Assembly: GCA_025356275.1 (NCBI GenBank)
Contig: JANXUK010000074.1
Location: 1 to 57,381 of the forward strand
Direction: 5' to 3'
Source of the DNA: Sphingomonadales bacterium
Lineage (GTDB): Bacteria; Pseudomonadota; Alphaproteobacteria; Sphingomonadales; Sphingomonadaceae
DNA: 57,381 bases
Shown here: positions 27,144 through 35,541 of the stretch, piece by piece
Position numbering within the stretch: the stretch's first letter is position 1
How the letters are laid out: each line of letters opens with the position of its first letter
Notes under the pieces: generated by a model
What the model saw: only the letters and a program-made list of their open reading frames with translations
Databases searched by the model: none
What the model was told of the DNA's origin: nothing
Program-made: the position numbers and the translations under genes

Positions 27144-27220
27144 TGGCGCGAGTGACGGGGCTCGAACCCGCGACCTCCGGCGTGACAGGCCGGCACTCTA
27201 ACCAACTGAGCTACACCCGC
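27144..27220 (-). tRNA. tRNA-Asp (anticodon GTC)
   Basis: This is a 77-nt cloverleaf with acceptor GCGGGTG pairing with CACTCGC, discriminator G and encoded CCA. The anticodon loop context CCTGTCACG gives GTC. The gap from 27221 to 27393 shows no other gene. Confidence 0.96.
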
Positions 27221-27393
27221 TCGCCGCTTGGAGAGCCGCGCCCCTAAGGCAGGGGGCCAGACCTGTCAACCGCCCCTGTCAACCGTGGTTGCCGGGTGCG
27301 GACTGCGTAATGCCGATCAGATGAAATTAACCATTCCTTCGCCTCTGGCTGCGACACTGAGCGTAACGCAATCATCTTGCCGAGGGCCTGCCG

Positions 27394-27960
27394 ATGTTCG
27401 CATTCCGCCACATGAAGCATCGCGCCAAAAAGTGGGAACCGGTTTTTGACATTAAGCGATGCGACAACATAAAACTGAAGCGGGCAGTGGTTTCGCATTT
27501 TGCGCTGCCCGCTCTAGCCGCTGCGATGACCGCGCTGCTGGTGCCGCTTGTCGCAGGCGCGCAGCCGGCAGTGCCCCCGCCGAACGTGGCATTGGACAGC
27601 GCGGTTTACGTCGAACACACGAGCATGCAGGGCGGCGAGCCGGTCCATATGCTGGAGCCTGCCGGGCAATTGGCACATGGCGCGCGGGTGGTGACCCTGG
27701 TCAGCTGGTTCCGGCTGGGCGGCAGCGGCGGTTTCACCGTCACCAACACCCTGCCGCGCAGCCTGCATTACCAGCTAAGTGCCAATGGCGACGAGCAGGT
27801 CTCGGTCGATGGCGGCAAAAGCTGGGGGCATTTGGGGACGTTGCAGATCGGCGCGCGGCTGGCGTCGCCCGAAGATGTAACGCATGTGCGCTGGCGGATC
27901 AGCGAGGCCGAGGCTTTGGCCGGCAGCGGACGGATGACCTATAGCGGGCTGGTCAGGTAA
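27394..27960 (+). CDS. Secreted hypothetical protein with repeat-derived N-terminus
   Basis: The 188-residue product carries a hydrophobic signal-like segment at about residues 36-57 (FALPALAAAMTALLVPLVAGAQP). It is followed by a beta-rich domain (GARVVTLVSWFRLGG, FTVTNTLPRSLHY, VSVDGGKSWGHLGTL) like small extracellular proteins of unknown role in sphingomonads. GAGGG lies seven bases before the ATG at 27394. Residues 8-23 are coded by an interspersed palindromic repeat (27417-27462), giving an unusually long charged stretch before the signal segment. If translation begins later (for example GTG near 27487) the repeat would be in the leader instead. Confidence 0.6.
   Translation: MFAFRHMKHRAKKWEPVFDIKRCDNIKLKRAVVSHFALPALAAAMTALLVPLVAGAQPAVPPPNVALDSAVYVEHTSMQGGEPVHMLEPAGQLAHGARVVTLVSWFRLGGSGGFTVTNTLPRSLHYQLSANGDEQVSVDGGKSWGHLGTLQIGARLASPEDVTHVRWRISEAEALAGSGRMTYSGLVR
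27417..27462. repeat. Interspersed palindromic repeat at the start of a secreted-protein gene
   Basis: Arms GCATCGC (27417-27423) and GCGATGC (27456-27462) enclose CCAAAAAGTGGG-AACCGGTTTTTGAC. The core matches the repeats at 3274 and 56149 (CAAAAAG, GGG, CCGGT, TTTTG), while the arms differ. Similar AAAAAGTGGGAACCGGTTTTT palindromes are common in alphaproteobacterial intergenic DNA. Here it lies within the apparent coding frame. Confidence 0.75.
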
Positions 27961-28932
27961 CTATACCGCCACCGGCGCCGCGATATGCGCCTGCGGGCGG
28001 TAATCCGGCACCGCGAAATCCTCGATCGTGTAGCCATAGATGCTGTCCGGGTTGCGCAATATATCCAGTCGGGGCGGCGTGCCGGGGTGCCGGCGCAATT
28101 GTTCGGTCACCAGCGCCTCATGGTTGCTGTATAGGTGGACATCCCCGCCCATCCAAACCAGCTCGCCCGGCTCCAAACCGCATTGCTGCGCCAGCAGCCG
28201 GATGAACAGCGCCGCGCTCCACAGGTTGAACGGTACGCCCAGCGCCAGATCGGCGCTGCGCTGATAGAGCAGCCCCGACAGCCGGCCATCGGCGACATGA
28301 AACTGATAGGTCTTGTGACAGGGCGGCAGCGCCATCTGGTCTAGCTCGGCGACGTTCCAGCCCTCGACGATATGGCGCCGGCTGCCGGGGTTGGTCTTGA
28401 GGCTGTGGACGACGGCAGCAATCTGATCGATGCCTTTGGCGCGGCGCCGGTAAAGCCCCTCGCCCGCCGGCTCATAGGCTGGCCAATCGGTCCATTGCTT
28501 GCCATAGACCGGCCCCAGATCGCCCCAGCGCGCAGCAAAAGCACCGTCGGCCACGATGCGGGTGGAGAACTCGGCGCGGGTGATGGCTTCACCCGTTTCG
28601 GCGCGATACTTCGCCAGCGGCCAGTCGGTCCAGATCTCCACGCCCTGCGCGCACAGGTTGCGGATGTTGGTGTCGCCAGTCAGGAACCACAGGAATTCGC
28701 GCGTCGCGGTCTTCCAATAGACCCGCTTGGTGGTCAGCAGCGGCATCGCCCCGCCCGCCAGATCGCAGCGAATTTCGGCGCCGAACAGCGCGCGGGTGCC
28801 GGTGCCGGTGCGATCCTGCGTCACCGCGCCGTGATCCCAGACGCGCCGCATCAGCGCGAGATATTGCCCCTCCCAGCCGTCCCCGGCAGGCGTCGAGCGG
28901 GGCGAATCGGGAATGGGGTCGGCGCTGGGCAT
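27961..28932 (-). CDS. thyA: Thymidylate synthase
   Basis: ThyA methylates dUMP to dTMP with methylene-THF. The 323-residue protein shows RTGTGTRALFGAEIRCDL, TTKRVYWKTATREFLWFL, the catalytic cysteine in ALPPCHKTYQFHV, the dUMP-binding YQRSADLALGVPFNLWS and DVHLYSNHEAL. It is longer than E. coli ThyA because of a short N-terminal extension and insertions around residue 110-180. The start at 28932 is preferred, since longer readings run into tRNA-Pro. It converges on the secreted-protein gene with no gap between the two stops. Confidence 0.95.
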   Translation of the reverse strand: MPSADPIPDSPRSTPAGDGWEGQYLALMRRVWDHGAVTQDRTGTGTRALFGAEIRCDLAGGAMPLLTTKRVYWKTATREFLWFLTGDTNIRNLCAQGVEIWTDWPLAKYRAETGEAITRAEFSTRIVADGAFAARWGDLGPVYGKQWTDWPAYEPAGEGLYRRRAKGIDQIAAVVHSLKTNPGSRRHIVEGWNVAELDQMALPPCHKTYQFHVADGRLSGLLYQRSADLALGVPFNLWSAALFIRLLAQQCGLEPGELVWMGGDVHLYSNHEALVTEQLRRHPGTPPRLDILRNPDSIYGYTIEDFAVPDYRPQAHIAAPVAV

Positions 28933-29030
28933 AATCTGCCCTAGCCCCGGCAATGCCTGCTTGCCACCCCGGGAAAGCCGCCCTATAGGCCCGCTCCTGC
29001 CTCGGGCACCCTTGGGTGTCCTTGATCGGT

Positions 29031-29107
29031 CGGGGAATAGCTCAGCCTGGTAGAGCACTGTCTTCGGGAGGCAGGGGCCGGAGGTTCGAATCCTCTTTCC
29101 CCGACCA
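29031..29107 (+). tRNA. tRNA-Pro (anticodon CGG)
   Basis: This is a 77-nt cloverleaf with acceptor CGGGGAA pairing with TTCCCCG and encoded CCA. The loop TTCGGGA between stems CTGTC and GGCAG places CGG at the anticodon. Three palindromic repeats begin eight bases downstream. Confidence 0.95.
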
Positions 29108-29114
29108 AATCATT

Positions 29115-29190
29115 CTAGTGACCCGAATCTGAATTTCGCCGCATGTATAATCCAGGTTGGAGCGAACTTCAGATTCAAGAGGGTCACTAG
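29115..29190. repeat. CTAG-bounded hairpin element A
   Basis: The ends are CTAGTGACCC and GGGTCACTAG (perfect 10-bp inverted repeat). Inner arms GAATCTGAA and TTCAGATTC pair after a 4-base bulge. The inner TTCGCC...GGTTGG...AGCGAA portion resembles element B (29204) in inverted orientation. It starts eight bases after tRNA-Pro. Confidence 0.85.
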
Positions 29191-29203
29191 CAACTATATG
29201 ATT

Positions 29204-29280
29204 CTAGTGTGGTTTCAGGATTTGAAATTCGCTCCGTACCCAACCGCTTGATGTGGCGAATTTCAAATCCACCACACTAG
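29204..29280. repeat. CTAG-bounded hairpin element B
   Basis: The ends are CTAGTGTGGT and ACCACACTAG. Inner arms GGATTTGAAATTCGC and GCGAATTTCAAATCC form a 15-bp perfect match. Its last CTAG (29277-29280) is also the first CTAG of element C. Confidence 0.9.
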
Positions 29281-29351
29281 TGGATTGATTTGGACATTCG
29301 AGTGCCGCTTGCGGCAAAGGGTGCTTTCGAATGTCAAAATCAATCCACTAG
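29277..29351. repeat. CTAG-bounded hairpin element C
   Basis: The ends CTAGTGGATTGATTT and AAATCAATCCACTAG are inverted, and inner arms GACATTCGA and TCGAATGTC continue the hairpin. A small CCGCTTGCGG palindrome sits in the middle. It is nearly identical to element D (32394), with two substitutions and a four-base length difference. It ends 31 bp before the asparaginase start. Confidence 0.9.
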
Positions 29352-29382
29352 CTGCGGGCGTCGATCCTGCAAGGAGCAGGCC

Positions 29383-29883
29383 GTGCATCACACCCCGATC
29401 CTGATCCTCACCACCGGCGGCACGATCGACAAGGTCTATTTCGACGCGCTCAGCAGCTATCAGATTGCCGAGACGGTGATCACTGAAATGCTACAAACCG
29501 CCCGGGTGGCCGCACCCTTCACCATCACCGAATTGATGCGCAAGGACAGTCTGGAGCTGGACGATGCCGACCGCGCTGCCATCCACGCGGCGGTGACCGA
29601 AAGCGCGTCCAGCCGGATCATCATCACCCATGGCACCGACACGATGACCGATACCGCGCGCGTGCTGGCGGGGGTGGCTGGCAAAACCATCGTGCTGGTG
29701 GGCGCGCTGGCGCCGGCGCGGTTCGCGGTCAGCGATGCGCCGTTCAATCTGGGCATGGCGTTTGCGGCGGCGCAGCTGGCGCCGCCGGGGGTCTATATCA
29801 CGATGAACGGATCGGTGTTCGCCGCCGATGCCGTGGTCAAGGACCGGGCGGCAGGGCGGTTCGTCGCGATTGAACCCCAATAG
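29383..29883 (+). CDS. Single-domain asparaginase family protein
   Basis: The 166-residue protein corresponds only to the N-terminal domain of type I/II L-asparaginases (usually about 330 residues). It shows the first catalytic motif ILTTGGTIDK and the second IIITHGTDTMTDTA. Short proteins of this kind exist in several proteobacteria and may be complete; activity without the C-terminal domain is unproven. The GTG start at 29383 is chosen because AAGGAG lies six bases upstream. The earlier ATG at 29290 falls within repeat element C. The gene ends two bases before the convergent GH39 gene. Confidence 0.8.
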   Translation: MHHTPILILTTGGTIDKVYFDALSSYQIAETVITEMLQTARVAAPFTITELMRKDSLELDDADRAAIHAAVTESASSRIIITHGTDTMTDTARVLAGVAGKTIVLVGALAPARFAVSDAPFNLGMAFAAAQLAPPGVYITMNGSVFAADAVVKDRAAGRFVAIEPQ

Positions 29884-29885
29884 GA

Positions 29886-31418
29886 TCAGGCGAGTTCGAT
29901 CAGCGCTACCCCCTCGGGTGGCAGGTCCAGCGACAGGTGCCCCCCCTGCCCCAGCCGCATCGCGACCGGCGCACTGGGCTGAGAAATGCGGGCCAGCGCC
30001 GCGATCTGCGCCACGGTGGGGTATTGCGGCGCGCCCATCGCGCGCCATGCCGGCATTGGCGAGCCGCGCGTCTCATCGACATAGCGGACATGCGCAATAG
30101 CCCCGGCCTGCGCGCCCGCAATCCTGATGTCGAGGCGTTTGGCGTCGCCCGTCACCTTGCGGACCATCGTTGAGGCGGGCAATCCCATCGCCTGCGGCAC
30201 ATCGGCGAGGTTCCACACCAGCGCGGCGACCCCGCCATCGGCGCGGCGTGACGCCAGCACAGGGCCCTCGCCCGCCAGCCGCGTCTGCCCCAGCGCGTGG
30301 AGCAGGCGATAGGTGTTGAAGCTGGGCCGGGCGATGCCCCGGAACATCGCGGGAAAGCCATTGTCGCCCTCCTTCAGCAGAAAATCGGGCACGCCGATCT
30401 CCTCATAGCTGCCCGACAGCGCCCAATGCGACATGGCTTGCAAGTGCGGCAAACAACCCGAGATGACATGCGCGATCATCGCCGGGCTGTCCGACGACCA
30501 TTCAGACAGGTACAGCGGCAGGCCGGCAAAGCGCGTCGCCGCGATCCGCTGACGCACCTGCGCCACGGCATCGGGGATCACCGAATTTTGGGGTCTATGC
30601 TGGGCGGGGCCGAAGATCGGGCCTTGCGCGTCGCCGGCATAGCAATGCGTGGAGACGAAATCGACCGGGGCGTTATTGTCCGCGCAAAAGGCGAGAAATT
30701 CCGCGATCCATTGCGTGCCCGAAGTCGAGGGCCCGCCTACCTTGATCCCGGCATCGACGTTTTTGATGGCGGTGGCCGTGGCCTTGTAGAAGTCGAAATA
30801 ATCGGCCTGCTTGCCGGCCCAGAAGACCGGCAGGTTGGGCTCATTCCACACTTCGAACGGCCAATTGCGCACCGCCGCGATGCCGTATCGGTCCGCCAGC
30901 GCGCGGGTGAATGTGGTTATGAACGCCGCCCACGCCTCCATGCTGGCGGGGGGCGTGACGTTGCCATTGTAGAAGCCAAAGGTGCGCGTGCCGCTGGCCA
31001 GCGCCTTGGGCATGAAGCTGAGTTTGACAAAGGGCGCAACGCCGCGCGCCAGCAACCCGTCATAGACCTCGAACACTTCGCGGAAATTGGGGGTGGGCTT
31101 GCCGGCGTTGAGCCAGGTCGGGGTGTCGACGCCCAGTTCGTCATTGAGGATGCCGTGGAAGCGGACGCGTTTGAGGCCGACCTCATTGCGCCAGCGATCG
31201 AGATCATGCCGCCAGCTTTCGCGCATTGTGATCGCGGCGCGGTCCGATCCGGCGCATTCCTCCCACACATGGTGCAGCGGGCCGGGGTACAGCGGGCCGG
31301 TGGAATGGCGGGCATCGATGGCAACCGGGATACTGGCCAGCGGTTTACCCAGTGTGGGGCGTGCCAGCGTAGCGGCGGCGAGGATGCCGGTGGAGCCAAT
31401 AAAGCCGCGCCGATCCAT
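29886..31418 (-). CDS. Glycoside hydrolase family 39 protein (beta-xylosidase-like)
   Basis: The 510-residue retaining glycosidase has the acid/base glutamate Glu193 in FEVWNEPNL and the likely nucleophile Glu305 in LYLSEWSSDS, as in GH39 beta-xylosidases. The N-terminus MDRRGFIGSTGILAAATLA resembles a Tat or Sec signal, so export is likely. The C-terminal 130 residues form the expected beta-sandwich domain. The substrate (xylosides or other glycosides) is not fixed by sequence. It overlaps nothing but lies one base from the hydroxylase gene, suggesting co-transcription. Confidence 0.9.
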   Translation of the reverse strand: MDRRGFIGSTGILAAATLARPTLGKPLASIPVAIDARHSTGPLYPGPLHHVWEECAGSDRAAITMRESWRHDLDRWRNEVGLKRVRFHGILNDELGVDTPTWLNAGKPTPNFREVFEVYDGLLARGVAPFVKLSFMPKALASGTRTFGFYNGNVTPPASMEAWAAFITTFTRALADRYGIAAVRNWPFEVWNEPNLPVFWAGKQADYFDFYKATATAIKNVDAGIKVGGPSTSGTQWIAEFLAFCADNNAPVDFVSTHCYAGDAQGPIFGPAQHRPQNSVIPDAVAQVRQRIAATRFAGLPLYLSEWSSDSPAMIAHVISGCLPHLQAMSHWALSGSYEEIGVPDFLLKEGDNGFPAMFRGIARPSFNTYRLLHALGQTRLAGEGPVLASRRADGGVAALVWNLADVPQAMGLPASTMVRKVTGDAKRLDIRIAGAQAGAIAHVRYVDETRGSPMPAWRAMGAPQYPTVAQIAALARISQPSAPVAMRLGQGGHLSLDLPPEGVALIELA

Positions 31419-31419
31419 G

Positions 31420-32190
31420 TCAGGCCTCCGCCGGCTGCTTCCCCGGGCGGACCGGGCGCGATTTCAGCTTTTCGAAATCGGCCTCGAACCTGGGGCGCAT
31501 CGTGCCGCAGATCCGATCCCAGATGGTGGTGTAGCCGCCAAAATTGGCAGTGAAATATTTGTGATGCTGATCGTGGAAAGCGGCGGTGATGAACCACTTG
31601 GTCGCCCAGCTCCTGTTCCACCAGCGCGGGAAAAATTCATAGCCCGAATGCACATAGGGCCCCATGATCATGCTGGTCGGTGCCATCAGCACATAGGCGG
31701 CCTGATGGACGTGGAACAGCGACACGAAAATCACGATAAACCCGCCATTGATCACCGATTCCAGCGGATGCACCGACAGCGTGGTCAACAGATTGGGCGC
31801 GGTGGAGCGGTGGTGGAGCTTGTGAACCCAGCGATAGATCGGCTCATTATGCATCCAGCGATGGAGCGAGTAAAACCAGGTGTCGAAGCCGAGGAAATAG
31901 GCGGTGTATTCCAGCGCGATCGCCCACCACGGCGCAGCATTGTGGCGAAAGGCGATGATGCCATGGGCCAGCAGCCATTTCTGGGTCCAGCCGATCGCGG
32001 TGCCCGAAATGGTCAGCGTGATCGCCGCGACCAGGGCCTCCTGCCCGAAGGTCTTCCATTTGAAGCCTCTGGGCTGGATCTTGCGCGCCTTGAAAAAGCC
32101 GCTGAGGATGCCGGCGGCAAGGCCGACCGCGATGAAGCCGACCACATACCAATGCAGCAACTGGGCGTCGGAAAAGGTGTGTTTGAACAT
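31420..32190 (-). CDS. Sterol desaturase / fatty acid hydroxylase family protein
   Basis: This 256-residue membrane di-iron oxygenase carries the histidine clusters HRWMH and HKLHH (about residues 115-130), a further HxxxH-type HPLESV, and HDQHHKYF near residue 211. At least four hydrophobic helices are visible. Bacterial relatives hydroxylate lipids, carotenoids or related hydrocarbons. The substrate here is unknown. It is the first gene of a pair with GH39; upstream lies a 626-bp gap containing two repeats. Confidence 0.9.
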   Translation of the reverse strand: MFKHTFSDAQLLHWYVVGFIAVGLAAGILSGFFKARKIQPRGFKWKTFGQEALVAAITLTISGTAIGWTQKWLLAHGIIAFRHNAAPWWAIALEYTAYFLGFDTWFYSLHRWMHNEPIYRWVHKLHHRSTAPNLLTTLSVHPLESVINGGFIVIFVSLFHVHQAAYVLMAPTSMIMGPYVHSGYEFFPRWWNRSWATKWFITAAFHDQHHKYFTANFGGYTTIWDRICGTMRPRFEADFEKLKSRPVRPGKQPAEA

Positions 32191-32393
32191 GCGCCTTACA
32201 TAGATTGCCAGCTTGTCCGCGCAAACGCGGGGGCGTTATTTTTCCCGTCGAATTCACCGGCCAACCGCTCATCCCGCCGGGCCAGACTTCGCCAGAAGCG
32301 CATCGAGCTGGTCGTACCATTCCTGCCAAGACGCGGACATGCAGCCGGCCAAGCGCATAGGTGTGGTGAGATCGATTTGCGACCGAAACCGTC

Positions 32394-32472
32394 CTAGTGG
32401 ATTGATTTTGACATTCGAGTCCCGCTTGCGGCAAAGGGTGCTTTCGAATGTCAAAATCATGAAATCCACTAG
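32394..32472. repeat. CTAG-bounded hairpin element D
   Basis: This element is nearly identical to element C: the same CTAGTGGATTGATTT left end, GACATTCGA core and TCGAATGTC arm. It differs by two substitutions and an extra TGAA before the right end ATCCACTAG. It is followed 14 bp later by element E. Confidence 0.9.
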
Positions 32473-32486
32473 AAACAATATAATAT

Positions 32487-32564
32487 CTAGTGGTTCTTAT
32501 GTTTTTGCGACATTTGCCTCTGCACTTGCCGAAAGGGATGCAAATGTCGGAAACGCACCACTAG
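32487..32564. repeat. CTAG-bounded hairpin element E
   Basis: The ends are CTAGTGGTTC and GCACCACTAG. Inner arms GCGACATTTGC and GCAAATGTCGG surround TGCACTTGCC. The inner part matches element F (20776). Its terminal CTAG supplies a TAG stop to the doubtful minus-strand frame at 32561-32767. Confidence 0.85.
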
Positions 32565-32767
32565 TCCTTGATCTTTTTACGCCAATCGTTGCGATAGCGT
32601 TTGCTGACCAGATATCGTCCTGACATTGCCGCTGGCGCCGCATGCCGGAAATGCCTGCGAGGCTGGCATTGGGCATCGATGAAACCGTGCCTGGCTCGCC
32701 AGTCCATCCCGCTGGCCGGATAGAGCCGCTTGATAGCACCCGAAAATGCCGCCACAAGGCGGGACAT
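32561..32767 (-). CDS. Doubtful 68-aa protein ending in a repeat
   Basis: A minus-strand frame from ATG 32767 encodes a very basic 68-residue product ending GRYLVSKRYRNDWRKKIKD. The stop TAG comes from the CTAG end of element E, so if the gene is real its 3' end is defined or altered by the repeat. No family is recognised and the start has no clear Shine-Dalgarno. It is divergent from the GH3 gene. Confidence 0.3.
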   Translation of the reverse strand: MSRLVAAFSGAIKRLYPASGMDWRARHGFIDAQCQPRRHFRHAAPAAMSGRYLVSKRYRNDWRKKIKD

Positions 32768-32816
32768 CGATCGGAGGGCGGCCAGCCTTTCCAGCCTGCC
32801 GTATGAAAGGCCTGCC

Positions 32817-35530
32817 ATGACCCGCTGTCTACCTGTTCGCAGCTGGCGCGCGCTGCTGCTGGCGGCCGCCGCGATCCCCGCCGCCGCGCAGGCGCAAGCC
32901 CAGCCGCAAGGTCCCGTCGTCACCGGGGTGGCGCGGGTCGATCACCTTTTGGCCCAGATGAGCGATGCCGAGAAGCTCGACCTGATCCGGGGCGGCATCG
33001 AGGACCCGAAGATCAGCCCGGCACAGGCTGGATATCTTCCGGGCGTGCCGCGTCTGGGCATACCGTCGCTGCGGCTGGCCGACGGGCCGCCCGGCGTGCT
33101 GACCCGCGAGGCCTCCGCCGGCGAGACCGCGACGATGGGCCTTGCCGCCACTTTCAGCACCACCGACGCGCGCGCCAACGGCGAGGTTATCGGGCGCGAG
33201 GCCAAGGCGGCGGGCATCGACATCGTGCTCCAGCCGTTTATCAACATCGACCGCGATATCACCTTTGGGCGCGGCTATAACACCTATGGCGAGGACCCGG
33301 TGCTGACCGGCAGCATCGGCGCCGCGCTGATTGCCGGGGTGCAATCGCAGGGCATCATGGCGCAGGCGAAGCATTATGTCGGCTATGACACCCAGGGCAA
33401 CAATGTGGAGATCGGCGAGCAGGCGCTGCACGAGGTCTATGTCGCGCCCTTCGTCGATGCGGTGAAGGCCGATGTGTCGTCGATCATGTGCAGCTATAAC
33501 AAGCTCAATGGCGTGTCGGCTTGCGGCAGCCGCTCGAGCTTGACCGATATTCTGCGTGGCGATCTGGGGTTCAAGGGCTTCGTCACCTCCGATTGGGGTG
33601 CGGTGCATGGGCCGCAATTCCTGCTGGCGGGGCTGGATATGGAAATGCCAGGGGCGGATAATCCGGCCAGCCCGTTCAGCGCCTTCATGTTCAACTTCTA
33701 TTCGCTGAAGCCTGCGCCGACCAGCATCGCGGCCAAGCTCGACCCGAGGTGATCGCCGGGCTGATCGGCGGTTCGATGCCCGAGGAGCCTCAGCCCGAAA
33801 GCATGAACGGGGCCGGCATAGGCGCGGACGCCGATCCGCGCGCGACGCTGTATGATTTGGCGCAGGCCGGCCAGATGGGCGCCACCGACATCACGCGCGC
33901 CGCCGGGCGCGTCCTGTATGAGATAGACCGTTTTGGCTATCTCGACCATCCACCCTCGCACCATAGCCAGCCCTATGCGGTGGCGGTGAATGCGCGCGTG
34001 ATCGAGCAGACAGCGGTGGACGGCGCGGTGTTGCTGAAGAATGAGGGCGGGATCCTGCCGCTCGATCCGGCGGCATTGGACTCGGTGGCGCTGATCGGGC
34101 CGGGGGCGGCGCAATTGGTGGCGATCGGCACGGCGGGTGAGCGTTCGACCGGGCTGACCGCCCGGCAGGTGAGCCCATGGGCGGCGCTCAAGGCCCTGGC
34201 GCATGGCGGCGCGCCGGTGCTGGCGGTGGCAGATGACATGGCGGGCACGGTGATCCCGGCGGCGCAGCTGAGCCATAAAGGTGGGCCGGGACTGCTGAGG
34301 GTTGGCGGCGCCAATGCCGGGGGAAGTAGTGATGGCGTGATCGATTTCACCGGACGCAAGGCGCTGCCCGCCAATTCGGCGACCGTTTGGGAGGGCAGCC
34401 TGACCGTTCCAACGGCCGGCGATTACTGGATCGACCTGCATCTGCTGGGCGCGTCGGGATCGGTGAAGATCGACGGGCGGTTGGTCGCGCATGCCGGCGC
34501 GGTGATCGGCACGATGCATGGCGATACCGTGCTGGCGGGCAAGGATGGCCTGCTGCCAACGCCGGGCGGGCTCGACAATGCGCGCGGCGCGGTGATGCTA
34601 AGCGCGGGGGCGCATCATATCTGGCTGGGGATCAAGCCCGATACGTCCGATGCGCCGGCGCAGGTGCGGCTGGCCTGGACTACGCCCGAGAGCCGGGCGG
34701 CGACGCGGGCGGCGGCCATTGCGGCGGCGCGGCAGGCCAAGGTGGCGGTGGTGTTTGCCTGGTCGCGCGGCAACCCGGCGTTCGGCCTGCCCGGCGATCA
34801 GGATCAGCTGATCGCGGATATTGCGGCGGTGAACCCCAATCTGGTGGTGGTGCTGAACACCAGCCAGCCGGTCGCTCTGCCGTGGCTGGGCAAGGCCAGG
34901 GCGCTGGTCCAGATGTGGTGGCCGGGCGATGAGGGCGGGCAGGCGACCGCGCGCATTCTGACCGGGCGGGACAGCCCGGCGGGGCGTCTGCCGTTCACAT
35001 GAGCCGCGAAATTGAGCGATTACGCCGCCAATTACCCAGCGCATCCCGAGCGTTCGGCGGCCGGCGCGGGCGGGGTGACGCGGTTCAGCGAGGGAGTCGA
35101 TGTCGGCTATCGCTGGTTCGCGCGCCAGAATATCGCGCCGTCATTCGCGTTCGGATACGGGCTCAGCTACACGCATTTCGCCTATTCCGGAGTCAGCGCG
35201 GTGCCGGCAGGCGATGGCGGGCTGGATGTCGGGTTTACCCTGCGCAACACCGGAGCGCATGATGGCGATGATGTGCCGCAGGTTTACCTGGGCGCGCCGC
35301 AACGGGCGCCGACAGGCGCCGATTTTGCGGTGAAGGCGCTGGCAGGGTTCACCCGGCTGCATCTGGCGGCGGGGGCCAGCACGGCGATCAAGATCCACGT
35401 ACCGGCGCGCAGCTTGCAATATTGGTCGGTGGCGCGGGGCGGCTGGCAGGTCGCGCATGGGCCGCGCGCGGTGATGGTGGGTGGCGCGTCGAACGACCTG
35501 CCGCTGAGCGTGGTGGCCAGCGTTCCCTGA
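32817..35530 (+). pseudogene. Glycoside hydrolase family 3 beta-glucosidase, broken by two lesions
   Basis: Three consecutive segments together make one GH3 protein of about 904 residues. Segment 1 (32817-33752) has a signal peptide, the N-terminal barrel and the nucleophile Asp259 in GFVTSDWGAVHG. It then ends early because GACCCGAGGTGATC lacks one G compared with the expected Asp-Pro-Glu-Val. Segment 2 (from about 33746, next frame) continues with the linker, the alpha/beta sandwich and a PA14-like insert to GRLPFT. An in-frame TGA (35000-35002) stands where Trp is expected (PFTW). Segment 3 resumes in the same frame to the fibronectin-like domain and stops at 35530. GAAAGG precedes the ATG. 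Both lesions are single-base, so sequencing error is possible. Confidence 0.85.
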
Positions 35531-35541
35531 CGCCGCCCGCC

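Larger units (their letters stand above)
32191..32816. other. 626-bp largely non-coding gap with repeats
   Basis: The stretch between the divergent hydroxylase and GH3 genes holds elements D and E. Around 32275-32340 a short minus-strand frame (MSASWQEWYDQLDALLAKSG) could be a gene remnant. The 32580-32800 part holds the doubtful 68-aa frame listed separately. No RNA gene is recognised. Confidence 0.5.

Noticed and set aside
29115-29351. Repeats read as a CRISPR array or as ordinary terminators
   Set aside because: The units are not identical direct repeats with unique spacers, and each is an inverted palindrome. They lack T-runs and occur between genes of different orientation.
27113-29360. 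A prophage or genomic island integrated at tRNA-Asp or tRNA-Pro
   Set aside because: No integrase, phage gene or duplicated tRNA end is seen, and thyA between the two tRNAs is a core gene.
29290-29382. Earlier ATG start for the asparaginase
   Set aside because: The ATG lies inside repeat element C and has no Shine-Dalgarno. GTG 29383 has AAGGAG at good spacing.
35012-35530. Separate small gene after the GH3 segment
   Set aside because: The residues continue the GH3 fibronectin-like domain in the same frame after an in-frame TGA, so it is the 3' part of the broken gene.
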